The position numbers and the translations under genes are program-made. The notes beneath the pieces were generated by a model that saw only the letters and a list, made by a program, of their open reading frames with translations, was not told where the DNA came from and did not search any database. A stretch of 64,000 nt of DNA from Humulus lupulus. Taxonomy: Eukaryota > Streptophyta > Magnoliopsida > Rosales > Cannabaceae. The stretch is taken from positions 55,288,866 through 55,352,865 of the forward strand of contig NC_084800.1 in assembly GCF_963169125.1 (NCBI RefSeq). Direction: 5' to 3'. Below, in pieces: positions 45,946 through 55,801 of this stretch (position 1 is the stretch's first letter; the number at the start of each line of letters is the position of its first letter).

Positions 45946-46495
45946 TACTAAAAAATCAAAATTATTTTTATAGTTGTAACCAGTTACTACAACACTGCTT
46001 AAAAAATAAAACTGATTTTTATAGTTATAACCAGTTACCACACATCACTAAAAAAATTGACAGCAGCAAATGATCACTACCACAAAAAAAAAAAATCAAG
46101 CTTGTTCTGATAGTGGTAACCGGTTATAGGGGAGAAAATGTTGATTGAAGAAGATAAAAAATAAAATAAAAGAAGAAAACACAACAGTTTTCAATGTTTG
46201 AACAAAAAAAAAAAGAAATTAAAAATAATACCTACATTTACTAAAATACCCTCACAAAAATTCAAAATTAGCAAAAATAAACTTATATAATTAAATATGT
46301 TAAAACTAATAAAATATTACACAAATATGTGAAAACAAATCCCATAAAAAAGTAAGAAAACATAAAATACCATATAAAATGCACAAAAAAATTCCATATT
46401 TACTAAAGTTTAGAATTTTTTTTCATATTTCATGTAAATTCCTCTCATCAAAATTACTAATCTTTAACGTAATACAAATGTATATATATTCATTG

Positions 46496-46898
46496 GGAAA
46501 GACTGCGGTGCAGTCACTTTTTTAGTTGTACCGATGCAGCCAGTTTGTGTTTTTAGGTTATTTTCTACACCTTTATATATTTTTTTTCTAATTTTTTTAT
46601 ATGACGGTGTACATTGTAGTCATTAAGACATCTTGCAAATTTTCAAGAAATTCTGAATAATTTACAGTGCTGAAAACAAGGTTCAAATAGCTTGGTGCAC
46701 ACATGATTATTTTTTTTTGTATATGAGTGTAAAATTCAACTATTTCAACCTTATTTTTTGCACTATAAATTATTCAGAATTTCTTGAAAATTTGTAGGAT
46801 GTTTAAATGACTACAATGTACGCCGTCATATAAAAAATTGGAAGACAAAATTATCGAGGTGTAAAAAACACAAACTGACTGCACAGTAGTCTTACCAT
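46496..46898. mobile_element. Foldback MITE with ~190-bp arms
   Basis: GGAAAGACTGCGGTGCAGTC at the left and GACTGCACAGTAGTCTTACC at the right begin long imperfect inverted arms (for example CATTGTAGTCATT...TTCAAGAAATTCTGAATAA in both) that meet near 46715. The element is non-coding; superfamily not assigned. Confidence 0.8.
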
Positions 46899-47343
46899 GT
46901 ATTCATCATTAATTACCTGTATCTTATGATACAATGGAGACAAATAGTAAAAGGTTATTTAGGACTCCCCCCCAAACTATTACATATACCAAATCGTGCC
47001 CCCTTAGTTTTTAAGCCCGTTAAAAATTCCCCTCGAACTATTGAGTGTGTTAAATTGTGAGACTTCCTTCCAGTTCCGTTCAATTTTTATAACAGAGTTG
47101 TGTTCTGGAAATTACCTCTACCATGTGGCATTTTTTCATGTGACGTGGCTTACACTTAGACTACCTTTAGCTGATGATGTGGGAATTTTTAGGAGGGAAA
47201 ATTGGAATATTGTTTTAGGGGTATTTCGATTGGATCAGATAAGTCTAGGGAGGAAATTAGGGCTGTCATTTGGGGAAATTTTTAGTGTGTTAAATTCTGA
47301 GACTTCCACCTCTGGTTGATGACTGAGTGTTGGGTCAACGATA

Positions 47344-48246
47344 ATGGGGAAGAAGAAGGTTCGTGCTGGAAGAAAAAAAGGTTACCCGAAGCAGACGAGT
47401 GAGGATGTAATTCCATTTTATGGTAAGTTTTTTTTTCCTTTGTTTCATTTTCTCCTTGTTTCGACATTTTCCTTTCCCGAAAATTCTATTTGAACAAGGT
47501 GGTGGATTGCTCTGGTTCCATAAATAAATGCTTATCCTTATGCTTTAGGTTATTTATACACATACAAAGAGGTGTTTTTTGTCATTTTAGTGATGTTGGG
47601 TCCGACTGTAGTTTTGTCCTTTTGTAGTCAGGGTGCAGAGTATAGTGAAAATTTTTAAGACTTTTGATGGATGATTGTGGCGGGGTATTGGTGTGTGTGT
47701 GCTTTAACTTGGTCAAGATTCCATTTATTAAATAAGTACAAAAAAATTTTGGGACCACCGATTGCTTAGTTTTGACAGATTAACATATTATATTTTGTTT
47801 TTTTTTATTGTGCAGAGCCAACATCTTCTGCATTCACTCTCAAGGAGCATCACAAAGGAGAAATAAAGTACATAGGTAACCTTCCTAGTACTTACATTGG
47901 TGGGGTGGTTAATCATGTGCATCACTGTAGTGTCGACACTATGAGCATATTTGAATTACATGGGATAGCAAGGGATTTAGGTTACTTGGATCCTACTTCA
48001 ATTGGTTATTATTTTAAGTGGGAAAATTGTAAGACACTGGAGTGTATAAGCAGTGACATTGTGTTACTTAAGAGAGTTAGTGCTTCTGTTAAGATTAATC
48101 AAGTGGTTGACTACTTTTTTAGTCAAATTGAATTAAATGAAAGTCAAGCTTCTATTGTTACTGGAATTGATTTAGTGAGCGGGGTTAGTGTGGGACCTGG
48201 TTTGGGTGTTGAAAATGATGAACTCGGTTCTGGTTTGGGTGAGTAA
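47344..48246 (+). pseudogene. MULE protein, PB1-like N-terminal part
   Basis: Exon 1 (47344-47422) starts MGKKKVRAGRKKGYPK and ends at a GTAAGT donor; exon 2 starts at 47816 after TTGTGCAG in matching phase. The protein continues KEHHKGEIKYIGNLPSTYIGG, HCSVDTMSIFELHGIARDLG, YYFKWENCKTLECISSD, the pattern of the PB1-like domain found at the N-terminus of many plant MuDR-type transposases. The frame stops at 48246. The role of this domain in the element is unknown to me; in other proteins PB1 domains mediate protein contacts. Confidence 0.75.
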
Positions 48247-48399
48247 AACTTGACCCAAAATGTAGAACATGGCATTAGTTTGAATAGGTCTGATCTGGGA
48301 AGTATTGGGGTTAATGTTGGGTCTGCTTTAGGTAATCAAAATGATGATGTTGGGCCTATTTTGGGTAGGCCAGATTTGTTAATGAAATAACCCAGTTTG

Positions 48400-48680
48400 G
48401 GATTTATTTGGTAGAGGAGAACTTGAGAGAAAGTGCTACTGGTTTGGTGGATAACACACCTTAGTTTGGGCCTGATTTGATAGAGGAAAACTTGATAGTA
48501 AATGTAGTTGATTTGGTAGGGGAGAACTTGAGAGAAAGTGCTCATGATTTGGTGGATAACACACCTCAGTTTGGGCTTGATTTGGTAGAGGAAAACATGA
48601 CAAGAAATGCAGCTGATTTGGTAGGGGGACACTTGACAGAAAATGCTCCTCATTTGGTCGATGACACAACTCAGTTTGGT
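48400..48680 (+). repeat. 12-residue coding tandem repeat in the MULE
   Basis: Repeated 36-bp units encode DLVxENLxxNAx-type 12-residue blocks (for example DLVGENLRESAH and DLVEENMTRNAA), arranged in a longer unit of about 35 residues that ends in DLVDNTPQFGL. The first copies contain stops. Confidence 0.8.
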
Positions 48681-49113
48681 GATGAGGGTGCGGTTAGGAA
48701 TGAATCTGAAGCTGGCGATGACAGCACTGAAGAAAGTGATGATGAAGCTGATGATTATGGAGACTCGAAGTATGCACAGGATGATGATGTAATGGATGTC
48801 GACTAAATGGCCGAACAACAGTTGTTAAGGGAAAAAAGCCTGTAGAAATTGATGTAGGAGATGGGGATATGGTGGAATCTAACAGTGAAATGGGTGCATG
48901 TGATAGCTCAACTGAAGATGGGAGTGATGAGAATGATGGTAGTGAGTTCCATAAAGGAAAGAAAATATTTAAAAAAGCGAAACTACCTGATTTGCCTGAG
49001 TTTGTAGCAGCAACTGACATGGTCAAACCAACCTTTAAATTGGGATTATCCTTTCCATCAGGAAAAGAGTTTAAGCAAGCAATAAGGGAGTATGCAATAC
49101 AAAATTGAAATAA
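48477..49113 (+). pseudogene. MULE protein, acidic region and start of MuDR DNA-binding domain
   Basis: An open stretch 48477-48806 holds the 12-residue repeats and an acidic tail (DDSTEESDDEADDYGDS). A frame change follows, then 48869-49108 carries SSTEDGSDENDGSEF and the start of the MuDR-type domain, PTFKLGLSFPSGKEFKQAIREYAIQ. A TGA in frame lies just before the T5 insertion. The remainder of this domain is at 63104. Confidence 0.8.
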
Positions 49114-49500
49114 TATATTGTAACGCCCTAGTTACCCCAGAACAGTTACGGTGAACGGTAAACCAGAAATTTAACTCACAACCCGAGTTCTTCGGTTAAA
49201 AACGTGCTTCTAGGTGTTATTAACAGGCTAAGGTGGAAAACCAATTAAAATGAAATGATATATTTTATTTAAAATATAAATCTGTTCATGGGCCCATCAA
49301 AACATTTACAAGTTATTTACAAATCAAAATGGTCATTACAGTTTCAAGTTTACAAACCCGTCGACCTAAGCGGCAAAAATATGGTTTACCCCCTAGTTCC
49401 TCTGAGAACTCATTGGCCGTGGTGGTCAATTGGCCGCATATGTACACAACACCACCTAAGTTCTCCACTCAAGGCTGGGTGAGCTTTTCTTTCCCTTTAC

Positions 49501-50144
49501 CTGCACCACATAGCACCCATGAGCCAAAGCTCGGCAAGAAAACACAATATAGCATGAATATAATATCAACAATGATCATAATAATCATTCAGGAATTTCA
49601 GTCCAAAACAGATGAGTGACAATGATGGGTTCTGTTCCCATGAGTCATGTGACGATAGGGTCACTGGGGCTTAATAGATAAGTGATCCTTTCACTTGCTT
49701 AAACATGATAGGTGCTTGATGACTAGTCACCAACATAACCTACCTCGTGACCATAGAGTCACAACCATGGGATTCCGCTCCCTAGCCATGTGACAAGCTG
49801 TCACCTAGGCTTTTGGCCCTGACTCTGAGTAACTAGCTTAGACTAGTCAAGCGCTTATAAGTTTCATCTACCTTAGGGTAGATACATCATTAATGCCCCT
49901 AGAGTCATTCAATGCTGATATCGATTAGATCTAATCTTTTATCGGCCCTGCGTTCAGGACGCTTATGCAGTTTCTGACTCACAGGTCAGTAATATGCGAC
50001 CAGTGCCATCCTTGACTAATCAGTGCCATACACAAGTAAGCAAGCTCTGCTAAGCATTTAATATGAAATCAATGTCCACATTATCAACCAACATGCCTAA
50101 ACAACAATCATGCATGTCATATATATAGGGTGCAGTTTTCTTAC
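49501..50144 (-). other. Intron-like module in T5
   Basis: On the minus strand it begins GTAAGAAAACTGCACCC after CAGAG and ends GTGCTATGTGGTGCAG; 644 bases. Its borders match T4 while the interior differs. Confidence 0.55.
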
Positions 50145-50394
50145 CTCTGATTCGAGCGAGAATGAATAAAAGAACGACCCTTGAGAACGATATGACTTTT
50201 AGTCCTTTAGCAGTTACCTAGTCATAACCAAATATGGGACACCATCAATAAAATGAACAACAAAGGTTCCCGAACCAAGATCTAGCCTCTGGGACATCAA
50301 TCCCCACTAATTAGGGTAGTAGGAACGATCCCGAGGCCTAAAACCAAGTTCCCGAGGTCAAAACACTCACACGACCTCAAAACCCTGCTTGAGT

Positions 50395-50530
50395 CGCGGC
50401 CCTAAAAGCTTGAGCCACAGCCCCCAGCCACACTAGGAGCAAGGGCCACGACGCCCAATACCTAGGGCCACGGCGCCCAACACGCCCAAAACACCTCCAG
50501 CTGCTTCTTCGAGCTTGGGCCGCGGCCCCC
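50395..50530. repeat. GGGCCGCGGCCC palindrome cassette in T5
   Basis: Words GTCGCGGCCC, GGGCCACGACGCCC, GGGCCACGGCGCCC and the perfect 12-bp palindrome GGGCCGCGGCCC (50517-50528). T4, nearly identical elsewhere, carries GCGCTATAGCGC words here. Confidence 0.85.
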
Positions 50531-51009
50531 CACCCAGAACCAGCCATGAACCTGTTTTCCTTCATCCCAAACCTTCCAAAAAACATACCTAAACACTTCC
50601 AAATCCAAAAATCAAAGTTCCCAAACTTCTCAATAATCCAAAACCATCAAATCCCAAGGCTCAAACGAACCAAAAACTCAACGATTCACAAAATCCAATT
50701 CTAAGCTTAGAAACTCTAAAAACTCAAAACTTAAAACTTAGATTACCTTTGATTGGGTTGTTTTCCATTAAATCCTTCGGTCAAGAAGCTTCTAATCTTT
50801 CCTAGGATCACTATGTCTCGATCCTCGCTTCATTCCGACTCCTAGAACTCAAGATTTATTCGAAATTGCCTCGAACGGTAAAATGAACTAACGGGAAGAG
50901 AGAAAAGTATTTTCTAACGTACGGTTCTATCTAACAAGCTACTTCAAGCTTAAGTAACCTAAAATAAAACCTAGTGCTCAGGGTCCCGAAAACATCCCCA
51001 GGGACATGT

Positions 51010-51597
51010 GTTGACCCAAGATTTGGCCAACCGACACGGAGTCAAAACGTGATTGATATGAACGAATGTATAGAGAAGAACGTAATGACAAAAGTAAAGA
51101 AAACACAGTAATTTGTAGTGGTTCGGCCCCAGGATCTGGTAATGACCTACGTGCACTTAGACTGATATTGATATAAGAATCAGAAAGGTGATCAAAGAAC
51201 CAGGGTTCGATGAGTTTCACTAACCTCTGAAGAACAATACAAGTTTATTTGGAGAATTACTATAGTTACGAATGATTCTAAAGCCAAAAGTCCCTTCCTT
51301 TGAGCTATCTCTTGCTATTTATAGGCTCAAGGAGGGTTACAAAAGATTGTTACAGATATTCTTTCCTGAATAATCGGATACCCAGAAGATTGTATGAGAT
51401 AAATTCGGGATTCATAAAGATCTTCCCATAAATGTTGCCTTGTACACGGAACCATCGACCAGACTGGTCGCGGGTAAGACGGGCTTTCCCTGCTTCTACG
51501 GTGTCTTCTGGTCGATGCTCTAGCAGACGCTTCCTGATGTCAGCCACGTGTCCAGAGATTACTGGCCATGTCACCAATGCTAATTTATTGGATAACA
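51010..51597 (-). repeat. Gypsy D 3' LTR
   Basis: 588 bp, TGTTGACCCAAG...TTGGATAACA on the + strand; a minus-strand TATA box (GCCTATAAATAGCAAG) is the complement of about 51315-51330. It is nearly identical to 62095-62683. Confidence 0.95.
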
Positions 51598-51615
51598 TTT
51601 GCCCCCCAAAGTTTA
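51598..51615 (-). other. Polypurine tract of gypsy D
   Basis: The minus strand reads AAACTTTGGGGGGCAAA directly before the 3' LTR, the expected plus-strand DNA priming site. Confidence 0.75.
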
Positions 51616-51831
51616 TTTACTACGAACAGTAAATAAACTTTTGGACGAATGACTCTTCGGTAACCCCACCTGACGTGTCAGAATCCTTCATGTGTTCTTG
51701 AAAAAAGCAACCCACTTCTGTCTAATCATGTCTTTTCGGTTCCCCAGAAACGATTTCGACGGCCATCCCGTTTCCCCATACTTCGAAAAAGGAAGACAAA
51801 TGATTACACTTTTTTAATATCAGAAACAAAC

Positions 51832-51838
51832 TTATATA
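51832..51838 (+). promoter_or_regulatory. TATA box of the antisense gene in gypsy D
   Basis: TTATATAAG in a 5' context typical of plants, inside the element and outside the LTR. A leader follows with a GT donor near 52014 (CTCG/GTAAGTTT) and a TTTGCAG acceptor near 52438. Confidence 0.6.
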
Positions 51839-52445
51839 AGACTGTCGAAGCCTCTTCTTTCTTTTTACGCACGCCATTGTCTTTGCAGAAAACCCTAAAA
51901 ATCAGAGCTTTAAACTTCTCCGGAGACCGTTTTCCTGCGTTTCCAAGACTCAGACCGTAGGCTCCTTAATCTCCGAAGACCTTTCTTCCACCTCTACGAT
52001 CACTCTTCTCGGTAAGTTTTCGAAATCCCATGCTTCTAATTTCTCGTGGTGCATGTTCCTGATGGTGTACTGTTTAAATTTTTCCATTTCTGGTTTAAGG
52101 TGCTGATAGACAGAATGTTTTGTAGGCACAGTAGAGTTACGAGTTAGTTTAAAATCCAGGATCATGCTTTTTAGGACGTAAAACCGAAGTAAAATTTCGA
52201 TTTTTAAGCTAGTTGAAAAATAAATTTTTCCCGCCCTAAGGGGAGTTGAAAAATCTTTTCCAGAAAAACTTTTTACTTTCACCCTTTGATCCGTTTTTCA
52301 AACTGTTCGTGTAGAAAGATTTAGCTTCTTGTTAGAATGTTGTTGTATAAAAGCCTAACTTTTATACTCGACCAGCGTTATTCTAAAAAGCCTTTTAAAA
52401 GTTCCACATCCTCACCTCCCCATTCTTCTGTTTGCAGATTTTAAT

Positions 52446-52571
52446 GCCAGATTTGTGGGGAGGTGAAAGACCCATCGACGACGACCTTCTCGCCCAGCTG
52501 CTCGAGGGAGAAGAACAACCAGTTGACCACATCCACGAGATTCCTTTCTCGCGATCCTCTTCCAGACCCTA
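52446..52571 (+). other. Short upstream open frame in the antisense gene leader
   Basis: ATG at 52446 gives about 41 codons (MPDLWGGERPIDDDLL...) ending TAA just before the main ATG at 52585. It may be a regulatory frame or the true start of a diverged first exon. Confidence 0.35.
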
Positions 52572-52584
52572 ACCTTCCTCTCCA

Positions 52585-55097
52585 ATGGCTCGCTCCAAGT
52601 CTTCTGGCAAGAAAAGACCTGAGTCCGGAAGCAACCCAAATTCTCCTGTCCAGCCTGATTCGCAGGCTCGGGTTCCCTCGACCAGTGGTCGAGAAAATCT
52701 CGTTCCTGACCCTAATATCCAAATTAGGGCTCGCCCTCGTCATCGGAATCTGCCTGATGTCGAGTGGTATACTTTCCCAGCCAGTTCAGTGACCCCTCGA
52801 ATGGTCGCTAACTGCTTCAGAAAATTCCCCCTTACGGGGGTAACCATTATACGTCCTACCGCAGACCAGAGGGCTAACCTCCCAGGAGGTGCAAACAGCG
52901 CCTGGTCCCGGTATCACCTTGAGGCGGGAGCTTACCTCCCTCTTCATCCCTTTTTTGTGGGGGTGGCCAACTATTTTGGTGTCGCCCCCCTTCCAAATAA
53001 CTCCAAACGGATATAGGATGCTGACCGCACTTCATATTCTGTATAAACTTAAGAAATGGCCAGAACCTTCGCCCCACGAGGTCAACTATCTCTTCGACCT
53101 TAAGTCTAACCCACAGCACAACGGGACGGGCTTCTTCCACTTCTGCCACCAGGAGACCGGCCGGACGTTCTTGAGTGGCACTACCCATATATCCAACGTG
53201 GGGCACTACAATAAAGAGTATTTCCTTACTCCAGACATAACCAGCAACAACTTGGCCTTTGCCCGAGGAGGTAGGAGCTTGTCCTTGACTGGTCGATACT
53301 TTAACCTAAAGTGTTTCCTTTTATTTTTCTCAAACTTTGATCTGTTTTTCAGGCCCTTGGTTACGTCCGACCCCAACAACAGACATGGTGTTGAGGTCCA
53401 ACACTCTGGCCAGGATATCTGATGCAGCAAAAAGTGTCAAGACCCTGATAATTGAGAAAAACTTGAGGTTGTCTGGCCTCCTGGCTCCTCGCCATGAAAC
53501 TAGAGGGTCCGTGGTGGACGAAGCCACTGCCGAGGGGGTTCCCGAGCAGCAACTTCCTGTACCTCCTCCTCAAAGGAGGCCTACGGGGGTTACAATCAGG
53601 GAACCCACGGGTAGCCCTTCCGCAGAAAGGCCTTCTACTCCCCAAGGCAAGGGGAAACAAAAGGCCAAAGAGCCTATTGTTGACTTGGGAGAATCCTCCG
53701 ACGATAATGGTAAAGTTATTTCGCTTTTAAATGGTTTGCCAATTCCCTGTCACTTGTTTGACGGGGATGGTAACTTAACATATGCTCCAAATCTAGGGCC
53801 AGACTTTTTCATGCCAGATAATGAGTATATGATTAATAGAGTCAATAGTGTAGCGACCAGTAGTTATAGCTCAGGTATTTACTTTGTTACCTCATTTCAG
53901 TTGTCTAACATACTTTCACCTGCCTCCTTTTTGATTAACTTGCTATGTTTATCTGCATGCAGATATGTCAACTCCCAATATCTTTGACATGTACCAGGCC
54001 GAGGATGAAGAGGAGGTTCCTCAACTCCAATGGAAGCTTAAGAAGAGAACTGGTGAATCCAGCCGCGGCCCTCCAGCCAAGAAGGGTCGAACAGAAGACT
54101 TTCCCCAGGATGTGCCAACTGGGCAAAGTCCTGCGCCAACAGGGCAAACTTCTACCCCTCCTCCAGTTCCTTCCGAGCAGCAAAACGCTCCTGCCCCGCC
54201 GAATCCTCCAACCGCACCTGCCAGAGAGCAGTTTTCTCGTGAAGAAGCTCATGGGGCCAGACTCATGAGCCGTGCCATTCGATCTGCCAGGGACCGCCTC
54301 GATCGCATCGGCAAAGGCGACCGTGTTAGGGCCGCAATGGTCCAAGCTGAAGAGCTGCCAGTCGACCAGATCCTGAACAGGGCTCTGAACGAAATCTCCA
54401 GCGTAAGTACTTCTTTATTTTTCAAGCTTTAGTTTTTTAGTCCTCATGATAAGTTCTAACTCCTTCTTTTTTTCTTTATTTACAGGCCTTGCTGTCTGCC
54501 ACTAGTGCTCGTACCCGAGCCCAAGCTTACCTCGAGCAGGTCGAGGCGAAAGCCACCGAGAGGTATCAGGTGAAGGCGGTCGAGGAGCTTTCGGCTGCTG
54601 AGGCCAGGCATGCCAAGGAGTTGGAGGCAGTGGTCCGAGAGAGGGATGCGGCGGTGACTAAGCTGTCGGAGGCTGAAGCTGCGAAGGACGCAGCAGTCAA
54701 GTTGAGGCAGGAGTACCGAGATTTCAACAAGGCCCATCTTCGCGAAATCAAGCATCTGGGGGAGGTGCTCAAGTCTAAGGATGAGGCTATTGTCACCCTC
54801 GGGGGCAAGGTGAAGCAGTTAGAGCTTGACAACTCCAAGAATCTGGAAAAGTACAAAAGGACGACACTCCGATGTTTCTACAATTTCTGGAAACATAATC
54901 AGGGTGCTGACTTTAGTTACCTTTCAGAGGAAGTCAGAACTGCGGAGTTGGCTCGATGCGCTGCCCAACTGGCCGAAGAGGAGGCAAGAGCTGCAACCCC
55001 TGCCACTCCAAGCGTCCCTGGTGTAGAAGAAGAAGTTGTCGAGGACGCGACTAACCAGGATGCTGCCCAGGACCCTCCGGCCCCGAATGCCTCTTGA
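52585..55097 (+). pseudogene. Antisense gene of gypsy D, gypsy-type putative transposase-like domain and coiled coil
   Basis: Opposite to gag-pol, with several exons. The first coding exon (from 52585, MARSKSSGKKRPES) leads to a region with VEWYTFPASSVTPRM, LPLHPFFVGVANYFGVAP and, in the next frame, ITPNGYRMLTALHILYKLKKWPEP and SGTTHISNVGHYNKEYF. This pattern is like the Pfam family called putative gypsy-type transposon (PF04195 from memory). A C-run at about 52985 shifts the frame by one. After an intron a Pro-rich exon (53352-53710) and another (53965-54401) follow; the last (54486-55097) encodes a long coiled coil (YLEQVEAKATERYQVKAVEEL, then acidic and Ala-rich tail ending NAS). Such additional genes are known in Tat elements; the function is unknown. 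Exon joins are my inference. Confidence 0.7.
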
Positions 55098-55801
55098 ATT
55101 CTTCTTATTTATTTTTCCTTCTTTCCTTTACACGACCCACGGGTCGTGATGTAAAAACAATATTTTTGTTTTAAACTTTGCTGCACGGGTAGTAAATCTT
55201 TTTTTTTTTACTTGAACAGTTACATCCAAGCAGCGATGCTTGCGGTGTAAAAGCTTTAATCTTGATGCTATAACATTTTTACTTATTATGACATTTGTCC
55301 GAATGACCGAACTTAGCATAGTACTTTGGCATGATTTAACAAAACCTAAATTTTAAAAAATACTCTAAGTACTGTAGCATGCTATCACTTATTTTGTTCA
55401 TGTGTTTACATACCTTGAGAGTATGCTTTGCTATCGATGTGCCTTATATGCCCCCCAAGTGATCGAGGAGCTTTTAGGTCCTTGGTCACTTGCCTTGACC
55501 ATGGCCTGTTCGAACATTCCTGTTCGTGTTAAAAAATAATACTTGTAATACAGCAAAACAACACACATAATGAACAAATACTTGCAAATGTAAATTCACA
55601 AAGGTTGGCAAGAATGACTGGCTGCGCACAGTCCCTTATAATCTCGTATTAAAAATAGACTAAACATGTCTTTACGAGTGATTCTATAATAGAACCTTAC
55701 ATATACGAGCAGTTAGCCATACAGCGTGGCTAACCCTCTTTGCAAAACTTGTAAAAAAATTGAAATTTTTTTACACAAGCCAATCCTTTAAAAAGGACTG
55801 T
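55098..55801. other. Non-coding space between antisense gene and integrase
   Basis: Probably the 3' untranslated region of the antisense gene and of pol, facing each other. AT-rich with no open frame of note. Confidence 0.55.

Larger units (their letters stand above)
43780..46130. repeat. Scattered GTAACCGGTTAC-type palindromes
   Basis: About ten degenerate copies of GTAAC(C/T)(A/G)GTTAC spaced 55-120 bp, often next to TCAGATCTG or a T-run: about 43822, 43896, 44028, 44806, 44877, 44931, 45006, 45976, 46031 and 46112. The hAT-like and GCCGCAAA-type elements interrupt the series. It looks like an old tandem repeat with a unit of roughly 60-115 bp. Confidence 0.65.

Noticed and set aside
48336..48818. 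160-codon minus-strand frame with repeated YQI words
   Set aside because: It is the antisense shadow of the MULE 12-residue repeat.
52874..54345. Minus-strand frames opposite the antisense gene of gypsy D
   Set aside because: They are shadows of GC-rich exons with better-supported + strand frames and splice sites.
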